Notes: a model not told the origin generated them from the letters alone. A stretch of DNA of 64,000 bases from Semisulcospira habei (GCA_036245525.1 BTPG01000003.1:163563107-163627106), one strand, 5' to 3'; counted from the stretch's first letter, positions 10,851 through 22,210 are shown. Made by a program: numbers and translations.

Positions 10851-10912
10851 GCAAGCTGCACAGAATCTCATGAGCCCATGCGGTCTGCTCATGACACTCC
10901 ATGCCTCTTGCA
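10851..10912. repeat. Decayed family A hairpin
   Basis: GAATCTCATGAGCCCATGCG opposite GCTCATGACACTCCATGCCT; several mismatches. Confidence 0.55.
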
Positions 10913-11134
10913 GATGGAGTGGGCTGGACGACTGAGCAGTTTTCGGACGCAAGTTTGGAATTCTTTCCCGCCACAGGGGCGGTCCCTGGCGTCTCTGGCT
11001 CTTAGTCCAAGGCTACGTAAAGTCCGCGCGAGACGTGAGAGAATGCGTGTGAGGGAGACAAGATTGCGTTTTTCTTGTTGCTTTTGGCGATGTTAACAAG
11101 TTTAATGACCTCGGTCTTAGTCGGCTGTAAATTG

Positions 11135-11312
11135 TTGTGGTCGAAAAGTGTATACTTGGTCAGTAATGCCGGCCAATATTCTGTGGGCGAAACGTGTATA
11201 TGTACTGACTTGGTAATCATCTCAGTGATCACTGACCAAGTCAGTACATATGCACTTTCCCACCACAGATTATTGACATTACTGACCAAGTCAATACACT
11301 TTTCGACCACAA
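11135..11312. mobile_element. Long inverted repeat H
   Basis: TTGTGGTCGAAAAGTGTATA at the left is matched by CACTTTTCGACCACAA at the right. A second paired block (GTATATGTACTGACTTGGT / ACCAAGTCAGTACATATGC) flanks the loop AATCATCTCAGTGATC. About 80-base arms, imperfect in the middle. No TTAA ends. Confidence 0.7.
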
Positions 11313-11412
11313 CTGGCCCATTACAGCTTGAGACGGGCTGATTAAAAAAAAAAAAATAAAAAAATTGGTAATTGTCTTATGAAGGCTACATTACAGATTA
11401 GGAGATACATCA

Positions 11413-11493
11413 ATCATTTTAGTTCAAGGGTGGTGCCAGAATAGCTTGTTGCCTCAGGCTATTCTGGCACCACCCTTGAACTATCATAGTCAA
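11413..11493. mobile_element. Family B2 hairpin core only
   Basis: AGTTCAAGGGTGGTGCCAGA and TCTGGCACCACCCTTGAACT pair perfectly around a shortened apex (TTGCCTCAGG region); the ends are missing. Confidence 0.7.
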
Positions 11494-11617
11494 ATTAAGA
11501 TTCAAGCAATAGTGTATCAGGATGAAAAGGGCTGATGCACAGTGGTCGATGGTATAGCGATGTTAATACTGAGTGGTCGAAAGTGAACATATGGTGTGTA
11601 ACAATATTGACTATTCT

Positions 11618-11663
11618 GCCTTGTATTACAATGAAAATCTGGCTTTTCACAATACTGGCTATT
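11618..11663. repeat. Half of family M hairpin
   Basis: TTACAATGAAAATCTGGCTT and TTCACAATACTGG match the right arm of the palindrome at 12149-12220. Confidence 0.55.
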
Positions 11664-11933
11664 GCCACTGGTCAGATGATGTAAGATGCCTTTTATGGAC
11701 TAATCACTATTGTGCACCCACTGAAATTTGTACACTTACAACAATCTCTTGACAACGTATATCATACTGCGTGACTTGTGGCACATGCATTCGCACTTAA
11801 TGAATGGTTTTGCCGTGCAAGATGATGCACAGAGATTATGGGGTCGTCCATACTGACCTCCTGCGGAAGAGAGACGTCCGATCACCGCAGTGCATCAGTT
11901 GAGCTTACTTCAGATCATCTCAGCTTTCCTCGG

Positions 11934-12134
11934 TTAACTCATTCAGCCCGACGCACGTATTTTGAAGGCGTCATCTAACGACTATGCACCTGTTGCAGGA
12001 GATGGATCGACCTAATTCAGGGGTAGTGCCAGATTAGCTTGGCGCCGACAGGCGCCAAGCTAATCTGGCACTACCCTTGAATTATCATGGTCGACCCATC
12101 TCCTGCTGTAGTGCGTCAGGGCTGAGTGGGTTAA
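11934..12134 (+). mobile_element. Family B3 element, full length
   Basis: TTAACTCATTCAGCCCGACG to GGGCTGAGTGGGTTAA. Arms GGGTAGTGCCAGATTAGC and GCTAATCTGGCACTACCC pair perfectly. Confidence 0.88.
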
Positions 12135-12148
12135 GGCAAACGTTACCA

Positions 12149-12220
12149 AGTCCATTTGTTATGAAAAACGAGATTTTCATTGTAATACAATGAAAATCTT
12201 GCTTTTCACGAAATTGGACT
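12149..12220. mobile_element. Family M palindrome
   Basis: AGTCCATTTGTTATG at the left and CACGAAATTGGACT at the right, with AACGAGATTTTCATTG opposite CAATGAAAATCTTGCTT. A second copy lies at 61131-61190. Confidence 0.7.
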
Positions 12221-12396
12221 TCCTGTATTCCTGTAATACAGGGCAGTGTTGTTTTGGCTTTTAAAAAATTAGAAGTCTTGGTTCGTATCGTTACCCATAC
12301 TGTATGGTATTTGCGATTTCATGGGTCGTCCACTGATGTTAAGAAAGATGAATCGTTGGTCCACATAGCGGGTAATGATACTGACTCTTAATATTG

Positions 12397-12529
12397 GCTC
12401 ATGAGGATCTATGCCTCTTGCTGAGACCAATTTGTATCTACCTTCCTAGGACGGTTGTGGCTTTTGGTGGTTGAATGAACAAAGATTTCAGAAACAATAC
12501 TGTACGAATAGTGGCAGGGAAGGGGTTAA
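12397..12529 (+). mobile_element. Right half of a family A element
   Basis: Begins at the right hairpin arm (GGCTCATGAGGATCTATGCC) and ends GTGGCAGGGAAGGGGTTAA. Confidence 0.75.
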
Positions 12530-12799
12530 CCCTTTATTGACTAGAGGAGGTCCATTAAAAGACTGAGCCACGCAACCGCGTTTAAGGGGGTAGGGGGTAG
12601 AGGGGGGGGGGGAGGTTGAAGGGGTGTCAGTATGTCGCTGTTTGAACATTGCACCTGTCTGCAAGGCTGTCTGAGTATTCCTGCGATGTCCTTGAGTAAC
12701 CACAAACCCGCCAGAATCAATGCGTGGTCACCAGCCCGCAGTTTGTCTTTACATGAGCGAGATTTGCGCTGCGGACACACTGTCTGCAAAACTGTCATC

Positions 12800-12861
12800 T
12801 GCAAGTGACATAGACCCCCATGAGCCCCTACAGGGGTCATGGGGGTCTATGCCACTTGCAG
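12800..12861. mobile_element. Family A hairpin only
   Basis: TGCAAGTGACATAGACCCCC pairs with GGGGGTCTATGCCACTTGCA. Two positions differ from the usual copy in both arms (GTGACATAGACC/GGTCTATGCCAC, with one mismatch). Confidence 0.75.
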
Positions 12862-12971
12862 AAAAGATCATATAGCTCCTATTACGTCTACGTTTCTTCA
12901 ACCGTTGAAAAGAATGACTGGTGTTTGAACTGCTGATGCGTTTGTGTTCAGACTGTTCATTGTCATAAATT

Positions 12972-13040
12972 CTGCAAGAGGCATACACTTTCATCATGCC
13001 CTGCAAGGCGTCAAGACTCGTGAGATTATATGCATCTTGC
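12972..13040. repeat. Decayed family A hairpin
   Basis: TGCAAGAGGCATACACTTTC opposite GTGAGATTATATGCATCTTG; many mismatches. Confidence 0.5.
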
Positions 13041-13272
13041 TAACATTAAAACAGCCTTACTGACATATACGTTTCTCAGTCAGACGATAGGAGGGTTTTG
13101 GTTCCAGGCTATGTCTGTGTGCAACTTCAAAGACAGTACACCAAGACCTGAATCGTGCGAAAGGCAAAAAACATCAAGGTCCCCTGTAGTTCACATCCCC
13201 ATCGGACAGTTAGGGTCTGTGCCGACCGACTCATATTTAACTACTTTACTGCTGAGTATTAAACAAAACACA

Positions 13273-13345
13273 GCTGCAAAAAGCATGTGTAGATCCTCAT
13301 GGGTCCCTGCAGTTGTGGGGGTTCAGGAGGATCTTTGTCTCTTGC
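13273..13345. repeat. Decayed family A hairpin
   Basis: GTAGATCCTCATGGGTCCCT opposite GGAGGATCTTTGTCTCTTGC. Confidence 0.55.
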
Positions 13346-13466
13346 TGAAAACACTTGGATTCCACATTCACTTTGTTCCTTTTACGGTTGTAGATCCGTA
13401 TACGCTGAAATTACATTCATTTCAAAACTGAACAGAATATGTGAACAGCACCCAACAGCACCCAAC

Positions 13467-13642
13467 TGCAAGAGGCAAAGAATCTCATGAGCCCCCGCTG
13501 AGGCGGGGGCTCATGAGATTCTTTGCATCTTGCTGGCCCTATTCATACCCGTGTTCCTTGGATTAATGGGATTATTCAGCGTTGACCTTGCCCTGCTTTC
13601 AAAGACATAATTTTCAGGCCCACTGGCAGCTAAAGGGTTTAA
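13467..13642 (+). mobile_element. Family A element, left end missing
   Basis: The hairpin variant AAAGAATCTC/GAGATTCTTT is changed in both arms. The tail ends CACTGGCAGCTAAAGGGTTTAA. Confidence 0.78.
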
Positions 13643-13904
13643 CCCCTTGGAAACCCGTACTGTAAACAGTATCGGTGGGTATTTTTAAATCGTATTTCCA
13701 TCTCTGTTTCTTAAAGGAAACACTGAGATGATGGGGTCTTGAGTTTCTTTAGCCAGTTTTGGTGTTCGAATTCCCCGACGGCAGTGCACACACCATTGAT
13801 GACAAGCCTGGGGTTTCTGAGCACGGATGCCAAACAACCCAGCGATGCCCGGTGTAAAATATCTGTGCCTTGTTCTAGTTTCAGTGTGACATTGCTCGAT
13901 CCGT

Positions 13905-14160
13905 GTGAAGAGTCAGTCCATCAGTCAAATGAATGAACGAATGCATGACTAAATGAATCAGTCCGTCAGTCAGTCCATCAGTCAGTCCCTTAGTCAGTCC
14001 GTAAGTCAGTTCTTTCCTCAGCCACCTCAGTCAGTCAGTCAGTCCCATTATCAGTCCGCAACTCAGTGCTTTCCTCAGTCAATCCCTTAGTCAGTCCGTC
14101 GCGATCTCAGTCAGTCCGTAAGTCAGTCTGTCCCTCACTGAGTCAGTTCCCGCAGTTACT
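13905..14160. repeat. CAGT-rich degenerate tetranucleotide stretch
   Basis: Irregular (TCAG)/(CAGT) repeats mixed with CAGTCCGT-type units. They resume at about 14288-14350 on the other side of a family C element. Confidence 0.8.
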
Positions 14161-14270
14161 GCCCAATGCGCACAAGGTCATTGGGCCGACATCGGCCGCC
14201 GTTGGCCCGCGCACGTGCGTGCGCGGGCCAACGGCGACCGACGTCGGCCCGATGACCTTGAGCGAATTGG
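14161..14270. mobile_element. Family C palindrome, full length
   Basis: CCCAATGCGCACAAGGTCAT and ATGACCTTGAGCGAATTGGG enclose GGGCCGACATCGGCC / GACCGACGTCGGCCC and GTTGGCCCGCGCACG / CGTGCGCGGGCCAAC. It sits in the CAGT-rich stretch, splitting it in two. Confidence 0.8.
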
Positions 14271-14885
14271 GGTGAATCCGGCGCCATCCCTCAGTCAGTT
14301 CATCAGTCAGGACGTTCCTCGATCACTGAGTCCGTCAGTCAGTCCATCCATCCCGGTCTCGGTCAGTCCGTCCCCGCTCAGCCTACCAACCAGCCAACCA
14401 AGCAGCCCAAACAACTAACCACTAACCAGCTCAGGTACACGATTGCAAACCAACAGTCCTTTTTCAGTTCCACAGGGCCGAGGAATTCGCCCACATGAGT
14501 TATGTGCCCCTGAAAAGGCTCCGAGCGTCAAAAGACGGAGAATAGTCAGTAGACACTCCCGGCGAGGCCTTGTCAGGGGTGCTCAACGTGTGTGGTAAAA
14601 TTCTGTAACTATAATGATTTTTTTTTTTTTTTTGTAGTCCAGTGCATGCACACTGGTTCATCAGAGTGGTTTCCTTTATGAATGGACCCTCTGCTTGGAG
14701 GTCTCGTAAATTATCAACGGAAGTTTCGAAACGCGATTCCTTTGGAATGTACGGGATACAAAAATAGAGGAGATGCCAGTAAATCATGAAGATATGAACT
14801 CGCCAGTGGTTAAGAGTCTGTGTATTTAACCAGTCCATCTTATCTAGTTCACACTCCATTCCACCAATAGACAAACCCTTCCGTC

Positions 14886-14952
14886 TGCAAGAGACATACA
14901 GCCTCAAGCGCCTCTACAGCAGCAGGGGCTCATGAGTATCCATAACTCTTGT
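14886..14952. repeat. Decayed family A hairpin
   Basis: TGCAAGAGACATACAGCCTC opposite GCTCATGAGTATCCATAACT. Confidence 0.5.
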
Positions 14953-15050
14953 TCCCGGGCAGGCCCTGTTGCACTATGATCCTCAAATCGTGAAGAATTA
15001 TCCCGACATTCTTATTCACATTCCAACTTCTAGCGAGTTTTGATCAGTGA

Positions 15051-15117
15051 TGCAAGGGACATAGATTCTCATGAGCCCTTGCATCTGCAGGGGCTCATGA
15101 GAATCTATGCCTCTTGC
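15051..15117. mobile_element. Family A hairpin only
   Basis: ATAGATTCTCATGAGCCCTT pairs with GGGGCTCATGAGAATCTAT; the ATTCTC/GAGAAT variant is present in both arms. Confidence 0.75.
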
Positions 15118-15272
15118 TCTGAGATATTAGCTCAATTGCATCCTCAGGTAACGGTTATCTCCAAAGGACCGCATCGTTGCCACAGAAACTTGCAGGCGAC
15201 GTATCAGCGACGTACAGGATAAACACATAAACAGCAAGCACGTAAAACGCCCGCGCAGAACAGGCCGCCCAG

Positions 15273-15340
15273 CAGGCAAAAGGTCCAGGGCCGACGTCGG
15301 GCGCAGTTGGCCCGCGCATGGCCCGAGGACATTTTGCGAA
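15273..15340. repeat. Family C element with a shortened right arm
   Basis: GCAAAAGGTCCAGGGCCGAC, then GTTGGCCCGCGCATGGCCCGAGGACATTTTGC-like sequence: the right arm has lost most of its inner half. Confidence 0.65.
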
Positions 15341-15702
15341 AGCTCAGTGCAGATGAAGCAACGTGAAAATACTCCGACGACAGACGCAGCTTCCAAAAAC
15401 TGGAACACAAATTAAAAAAAAAAAAAAATATTGACTATAATACTTCTATTACTGTTTACCAAATCTAGTGCAAAAAGTAAGGAGATTTTTGTTCAGATTT
15501 TGGTGTAAACATTTTGCCTGAAAGAAGATGGACTATTATATGGTCTAAATATGTTTTATGTCTTGAATCAGCATATGTGGACATTAGCAAAACGTCAAAA
15601 AACATTTTGAAAGGTTAAACAGGCTAAACAAATATTTTCCTGTTACAACAAAACATAAAGTTGAGTGGAAGGTAGAGGTGGATACTTGTTTACAATTATT
15701 AT

Positions 15703-15930
15703 TTAACCCTTATCACTGATTCGGAATACACCAGTGTGTGAAATAAGTTTGACTAAAATAGTTCAAAGGTAGTGCCAGAATAGCTTGGCGCCTCTAGGCG
15801 CCAAGCTATTCTGGCACCACCCTTGAACTAAAGCCATTGGTCTATATTCTTATTTGTAAGTACTATAATGTAACTTGCATATGGCAGTGTACAAATTTGA
15901 AGCTTTTAGCCTCAGGATGATTTGGGTTAA
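15703..15930 (+). mobile_element. Family B4 element
   Basis: TTAACCCTTATCACTGATTC to GATGATTTGGGTTAA. It uses the B hairpin core (TAGTGCCAGAATAGCTTGGC) but its flanks (CGGAATACACCAGTGTG and CTAAAGCCATTGGTC) are unlike B, B2 or B3. A second copy is at 25778-25997. Confidence 0.75.
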
Positions 15931-15997
15931 GCACTCTCTTGTTTTTCGCAATAGCAAAAATATTCTCAAAATTTGAATCAAATTGAATAAACTACAG

Positions 15998-16140
15998 ATT
16001 ACTCCGGATATAGCGACAAAGGTCCCAACAGCAGTTTTTCAACGTCAATTACTTCGCTGATAACAAACATCGGCTATAACAACAAGAAAAATTGGGTCCC
16101 CACGCCATTTGTTAGATTCCGAGTTTACTGTATTAATTAT
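15998..16140. repeat. Remnant of a 'tatatccgaa'-type dispersed repeat
   Basis: GGATATAGCGACAAAGGTCCC, GGCTATAACAACAAG and TTCCGAGTTTACTGTA resemble a widespread short DNA-transposon remnant with TATATCCGA ends. Related text occurs near 45370-45490 and 16860-16910. Assignment is from memory. Confidence 0.35.
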
Positions 16141-16402
16141 ATGGCTTAGTGTCCCTTGGCTTACATGCATCATGTTATTTTACCCAGCTGTCGCGTAGAT
16201 ATGCCTCTTTAACTAGGAACAGAGGTTAAAACCTTAATGCGCGGAAGGTGTTTACAACCATCCTAGAAGCAGGCAGAAAAATATGTAATCTTTTTACCCC
16301 AGGTGCATCGCCCTTCTTTGACGTCACAACACTCGCATGCTTTGCCAGATAGCTTTTCCTTGAAAATAAACAACAGAGTACATCAAATGTTGGTTTTTGA
16401 CT

Positions 16403-16471
16403 AGCAAGAGGCATAGATCCTCAAGAGTCCCACCGTACGCAGGGGCTCATGAGGATCTAGGCCTGTTGCAG
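16403..16471. mobile_element. Family A hairpin only
   Basis: GCAAGAGGCATAGATCCTCA opposite TGAGGATCTAGGCCTGTTGC, mismatched near the apex. Confidence 0.68.
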
Positions 16472-17193
<722 letters not shown>

Positions 17194-17438
17194 AGATGAT
17201 GCAGAGAGAGAGTTATTGATCAGAGAGATGAGGCACTGGCATCGTCAATGACATAGCTTTATTTATCAACCGCCGTTGCTACGAAACTACGAGACAAAAT
17301 ACAAAGAACAATAGACAAAAAAAATAAAACAAAAAAAAAAAACCCACAAAATCTAAGTATATAGTTAAATGTAAATGAAACAAAAACATTGCTAGTTTAG
17401 GGAAAGAAAGTCCCATGACAATCTCACACACCTAAACT

Positions 17439-17439
<1 letters not shown>

Positions 17440-17496
<57 letters not shown>

Positions 17497-17512
17497 ATCA
17501 CACACACACATA
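17440..17512. repeat. (CA)n microsatellite
   Basis: CA units with one CATCA interruption. It lies just beyond the 3' side of the LINE remnant at 17580-17812. Confidence 0.95.
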
Positions 17513-17579
17513 CAGAGTTTGTAATTGGGAGCATACATAATCAGGGTTACAGGGCAGTATATATTTCACAACGTAATGA

Positions 17580-17812
17580 TTACGACTGCTTCGAGAAGTA
17601 CTTGAAGAGACTGATTTTGAAACGGGCTAGAGAGGAAGCGGATTTTAAATAATCAGGAAGCGTGTTCCAAGTCTGCGTTCTCGCGAATGACAAACTAGAT
17701 TTGTATATATCAATTCTTGTTTTGGGGACTAAGAAAAGTTGCCTAATATTACCTATTACCAAGCCTAGATTCCGACTTAGAGAAAAGAGTTGTGATATAT
17801 TCTGGTATTTGG
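17580..17812 (-). pseudogene. LINE reverse transcriptase C-terminal remnant
   Basis: The reverse-strand frame carries RIDIYKSSLSFARTQTWNTL followed by PDYLKSASSLARFKISLFKY and a stop at 17580-17582. The TWN-x-LP-x10-SLxxFKxxL pattern is the familiar end of Jockey/CR1-like LINE ORF2 proteins. The same ending is seen in the element at 62688-64000 (DLYKSSLSYSGGFLWNSLPP), so the two are probably one family. Everything upstream of about 17812 is replaced by a CT/GA microsatellite, so only about 75 codons survive. Confidence 0.75.
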
Positions 17813-17814
17813 CT

Positions 17815-17879
<65 letters not shown>

Positions 17880-17906
17880 GAGAGAGAGAGGAGAGTGAGA
17901 GGAGAG

Positions 17907-17957
<51 letters not shown>
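17813..17957. repeat. (GA)n microsatellite with GG interruptions
   Basis: GA runs broken by extra G bases. It adjoins the 5' side of the LINE remnant. Confidence 0.95.
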
Positions 17958-17961
<4 letters not shown>

Positions 17962-18145
17962 ATTCTCAATACCATTCAGCCACAAACCTCATTCTCAACA
18001 ACAACACGTGGACAGTGTTTGTAAACAAACCTGACCTTGACTCAAAGTTCATAAGCTGTGTCCTGCATTTAGCGTTCACAAATACCATCTTATCCTTCTT
18101 TATGAGGCAGTAAATCGCAACGTGTCAGATATAAAAAGCTGTAAA

Positions 18146-18247
18146 CAAAAGTCTACCGGGCCGACGTAGGCCGCAGTGGGCCCCGCGCACGCCGCCGTGC
18201 GCAGGCCAACTGCGGGTCAACGTCGGCTCGGTGGTCTTTTGCTTGTC
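18146..18247. mobile_element. Family C palindrome
   Basis: ACAAAAGTCTACCGGGCCGA opposite GGCTCGGTGGTCTTTTGCTT, with GCAGTGGGCCCCGCGCACG opposite TGCGCAGGCCAACTGCGG. Confidence 0.72.
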
Positions 18248-18360
18248 GGGGCTCCATATCGACTGCTGGAGATTTTATTACGCCATCGCATTTTTTTTCA
18301 GTCTTAGACAAACCTGTTTGACTTCTTACACGTGATGATCGAAGCACAGAGCCCAATCTC

Positions 18361-18435
18361 TGCCAACAAAAGGCACATATTGTCACGACCCCCTGCTGGT
18401 GCAGGGGATCATGACAATCTATGCTTTTAAGGCAG
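18361..18435. repeat. Divergent family A hairpin
   Basis: ACATATTGTCACGACCCCCT pairs with AGGGGATCATGACAATCTAT; the ATTGTC/GACAAT variant is in both arms. Confidence 0.6.
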
Positions 18436-18739
18436 ATTGAAAAAGCTGAGAAAGTCATCTGTGACATCTTGAAGCGAACTGCGCAGCAGATGGTGGCCGG
18501 TCTAAGTTCACGAACTAAAATGGTTTATTAATAGGCTAGTTTGCTAGGAACATAAATTATATAATTTGAAATGGATTGGTGTAGCCCGCGTTATCCCATA
18601 TACAAGAATCTTTTCATGTTCGTGAAATATTTCCGAAGTGTTTGATGTCAGTATTGTCTGCACGTGCTTGGTAGAGTAATTGTGAATGCATGTAGGTGTC
18701 TTGTCTCTCTCTCTTGGCTTGACTTCGCGAACGAAGATT

Positions 18740-19397
18740 CTATAGGGCTTGCCCACGTCGTCTGCAGGCATTTTCGTGGCTGCGGAGGCCAATCCGGGAC
18801 AGGCAGGTTCGACCGCAGTGGCTGCAGGGGAAGGTCTGGTCAGGATTCTGAGTTACGACAACTCTGTTTTTTTCTTCTGAGCCGCTTGTCCTTAAGGTTA
18901 GCTCTGCGAGAGTCCTCAAAGGAGACGGCTGCCTTGTGAATGGTGGAGCGCCACGTGTCACGGTCCGCAGCAAGCGAAGACCACTGGCGGTGGTCGATTT
19001 GGCAGGCACTAAGTGACTTCTTGAGACCGTCTTTGTATCTCTTCTTTGGTGCCCCTCTGTCTCGGTGTCCAGTGGCGAGCTCGCCGAACAGAGTGATCTT
19101 GGGTAGGCGATGATCCTCCATCCTGGAGACGTGCCCCGCCCAGCGAAGCTGTGTCCGCAGCAGCAAAGCCTCGATGCTCACAGTTTCCGCCTGTTCAAGG
19201 ACCTCGACGTTGGTGACATAGTCACTCCAGTGAATGCTGAGGATGGTACGCAGGCAGCGCTGGTGAAAGCGTTCGAGGAGTCGTAGTTGGCTGCGGTAGA
19301 GGGCCCAGGACTCGGAACCGTACAGCAGGGTGGTGAGGATGACAGCTCTGTACACGCTGATCTTGGTGCCTTTTTTCAGCTGTTGATTGTGCCACAC
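18740..19397 (-). pseudogene. LINE C-terminal region with C2HC zinc knuckle
   Basis: The frame from 19397 contains VYRAVILTTLLYGSESWALY, then RTQLRWAGHVSRMEDHRLPK, typical of the post-polymerase region of APE LINEs. After a frame change near 18850, FPCSHCGRTCLSRIGL and RSHENACRRRG follow: a Cys-x2-Cys-x12-His-x4-Cys arrangement. Such fingers at the end of LINE proteins are thought to bind template RNA or DNA. A stop follows at about 18740. Confidence 0.85.
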
Positions 19398-19516
19398 CCG
19401 CTTGAATAGTCGCCCGAAAGCACTGTTCGCTTTTGCCAGCCTGTTGTCCAGCTCCTTGTCCAGCTTGGCGTCTGACGTGATGATGCAGCCAAGGTAGGTA
19501 AACTGGTGTACAGACT

Positions 19517-20984
19517 TCAGTTCGGACTCGCCGATGGTGATGTGGGAGGGCGATGCTCTTCCTTGGGTGCCGGCTGATGAAGGACCTCTGTCTTTTTCAG
19601 ACTGACCTCAAGTTCAAAGAGCTGGGCGGCATCTGCGAAGCAGGACGTAATGCGCTGCAAGGCTCTCTCTGTGTGTGCAACGAGGGCAGCGTCATCAGCA
19701 AAGGGCAGCTCACGAATCAGTTGGTCTAGGGTTTTCGTGTGGGCCTGCAGTCGTCTGAGGTTGAACAGGCTGCCATCGAGACGATACCTGGTGTACACTG
19801 CGTCGTCATCGTCCAGGTCCACTGTGGCCTGCTTCAACATCATGCTGAAGAAGATGGTGAAGAGGGTCGGTGCCAGCACGCAGCCTTGCTTCACGCCGTT
19901 GCGAATGGGGAATGGTTCTGAGAGGTCACTGTTTAGTCTGACCTGGCCTTGCTGGTCCTCGTGGAGCTGGACGATCATGTTGAGGAACTTTGGGGGACAG
20001 CCTAGTCGCTCCAGGATCTGCCACATACCTTGCCTGCTCACAGTGTCAAACGCTTTTGTTAGGTCGACAAACGTTACGTACAGCCCTTTGTTCTGCTCGC
20101 GGCACTTCTCCTGAAGCTGTCTCAGCACAAAGACCATGTCGGTGGTACTCCTGTTGGCTCTGAAGCCACACTGGCCCTCTGGGAGGTGGTCTTCAGCGAT
20201 GGCAGGTACCAGCCGATTCAGGAGCAACCTTGCGAGAATTTTCCCGGCAATGGACAGCAGGGTAATTCCACGATAATTTGAGCAGGCAGACTTCTCTCCT
20301 TTGTTCTTGTACAGGGTGATGATGACTGCATCACGGAGGTCCTTTGGTAGTGTTCCTTTTTCCCAGCAGCAGAGAAAGAGGTCGTGGAGCTTGTTGTGCA
20401 GTGCTGGGCCTCCATGTTTCCAGATCTCTGGCGGGATTCCGTCAATGCCTGCTGCTTTGCCACTCTTGAGCTGGTGGATGGCTGTGAGGGTCTCTTCGGC
20501 GGTGGGCGGTTCGTCCAATTCAACCTTTAGTGGAAGGTGTGGGATTTGGAGGATGACTGTTTCTTGAACAGTGCGCTCAGCGCCGAAGAGGTCCTGAAAG
20601 TATTCCGACCAGCGGTTCAAGATGGAGGTATTATCTGTGAGGAGTGCCTGTCCATCAGCGCTTCGCAGGGGACTTTGTACCAGGTGCCTAGGGCCATATA
20701 CTGCTTTCAGTGCTTCGTAGAAGCCCCTGTTGTCACCGTTGTCAGCGCAGAGCTGGGTCCTCTGTGCGAGTCTGGACCACCACTCGTTCTGGAGCTCTCT
20801 AAGCTTGAGCTGGAGACTGCTGCAGATGAGGCGGAAGGCAGACTTCTTCACAGGGCAGGAAGGCTGGGCTAGGTGGGCCTGGTGGGCGGCTCTTTTTTTT
20901 TTTTGCTAGAAGTTCCTGGATCTCTACGTCGTTTTCGTCAAACCAGTCTTTGTTCCTCTTTCTAGCAAAGCCCAAGACTTCCAC
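19517..20984 (-). pseudogene. LINE reverse transcriptase domain
   Basis: A 444-codon frame (20851 to 19517) carries the full set of reverse transcriptase blocks: KSGKAAGIDGIPPEIWK (129-145), YRGITLL (193-199), QCGFRANRSTTD (227-238), FVDLTKAFDTV (261-271, catalytic Asp 263), GVKQGCVLAPTLF (319-331) and FADDAAL (384-390, catalytic Asp 386-387). An upstream piece in another frame (20984-20890) reads VLGFARKRNKDWFDENDVEI, broken at a poly-T tract near 20895. The polymerase core is uninterrupted and both catalytic sites are intact, which suggests a fairly recent insertion. The frame is lost near 19550. Confidence 0.93.
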
Positions 20985-21173
20985 AGAAATTTTACAATAG
21001 CAGTTTTCAGTTGTTCCCAGAGTGTTTCAGGGGAGGAGTCTGCTGGATCAACTGTGTCTTTGAGCATGCGCTGTAAATCGGCCTGAAGGGCAGCTTTCTT
21101 GTCGTCACGCTGAAGGCTGGCAAGATCAAGCTTTTTCTTTGGGGGGGGGGGGGGGGCCCTTTCTTGGGTTTCA

Positions 21174-21862
21174 GCTTGAGGCGGAGCCTGAGTTTGCAGC
21201 GAACAAGGCGGTGGTCAGTGTGGCACTCTGCGCTGGGCATCACTCTGGTGAGGAGGACGTCACTGCGGTCCCTCTGACGCACTAGGACATAGTCGATAAG
21301 GTGCCAGTGCTTGGAGCGAGGATGCATCCAGGTGGTCTTTCGACTGTCTTTTTGCTGGGAAGTAGTGTTGGTGATGACGTTGCTGCTCTGCACAGAGCTC
21401 CAACAGTAGGCAACCATTGTCATTGCAGTTCCCAACGCTATGCTTGCCGAGGACTCCTTTCCAGGCTTCAGAGTCTTGGCCCACTCTTGCGTTGAAGTCG
21501 CCAAGGATGATGACTTTGTCGTCTGCAGGGGTGCTCTGCAGGAGGCTGCGCAGGTCAGAGTAGAACTTGTCTTTTTCTGCAGGCTCTGCCAGGAGGGTTG
21601 GGGAGTACACACTGAGAAGGGTGACGTATTGCTGGTGTCTCAGTGGGAGGCGCATGGACATGATGCGGTCGGAGTGACCCGTTGGTAGGTTTTCCAACTT
21701 AGTCGCAATGGGGGTCTTCACCATGAAGCCCACGCCTGAGAGCCGTCTTTCTGATGCAGGCCTGCCTGACCAGTAGAGGGTATAGCCAGCGCCAAGTTCT
21801 TGGAGGCTGCCTTCCTCCGGGAGGCGTACTTCGCTGAGGTGTATGCTGTTTGTATCTGACAT
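21174..21862 (-). pseudogene. LINE endonuclease domain (EEP fold), frameshifted
   Basis: The first frame (21862 down to about 21380) contains the hallmark GDFNARVG at residues 121-128, with SVYSPTL (84-90) and HSVGNCNDNG before it runs out of homology. The protein resumes in another frame with KTTWMHPRSKHWHLIDYVLV and the conserved HTDHRLV (residues 131-137 of that frame), the catalytic Asp-His pair of this family. In intact elements this endonuclease nicks target DNA to prime reverse transcription. The frame change near 21380 and loss of the N-terminal start make this copy inactive as read. Confidence 0.88.
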
Positions 21863-22210
21863 TATATCATTTTCCTAATTAGATAATCTTGAGACCTTTT
21901 TATCTTTTCTCGGCAGGAAAAGGGTTAATATTATCTTTGGCAACGAGTTCAGATATAGCAGGTGAACAATTCCTTGCAACTCTAAGATGGAGGAATGATG
22001 AAGTCAAACAATTCTTCATAATGTTTTAGGAAGTCATTTGCGGTTAGTGATCTATAGTCCTTAAACAGTTAACCCAAACAAACTGGTGGCGTATGTACCT
22101 GTATGATCTGGTACCCCCCACCCCCCCTACTTCTTTTTACGTAGAGATAAATCAGTACGGTAGGATCAAACACTGTTCTCACAAGATAACAGCTGGATAT
22201 CATAGAAGCC
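21863..22210. other. No recognised feature
   Basis: Flank on the 5' side of the LINE; AT-rich, no frame or repeat seen. Confidence 0.5.

Larger units (their letters stand above)
18705..21850 (-). mobile_element. APE-type LINE retrotransposon, 5'-truncated, frameshifted
   Basis: On the reverse strand the order is: apurinic endonuclease-like domain, linker, reverse transcriptase, C-terminal region, zinc-knuckle motif. All are in the same orientation over 3.1 kb. The first recognisable protein text is LSEVRLPEEGSLQELGAGY, so the N-terminal start of the endonuclease is missing. The 3' end lies near 18705, judged from the point where a second fragment (43440-43556) stops matching. Frame breaks fall near 21380, 21150 (poly-G), 20895 (poly-T), 19550 and 18850. 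At least two are in homopolymers, so sequencing error is possible for those. The clade is not assigned. Confidence 0.9.

Noticed and set aside
10924..11096. LINE C-terminal fragment (SSFRTQVWNSFPPQG)
   Set aside because: The short WNSFPP text resembles a LINE ending, but nothing around it supports the match.
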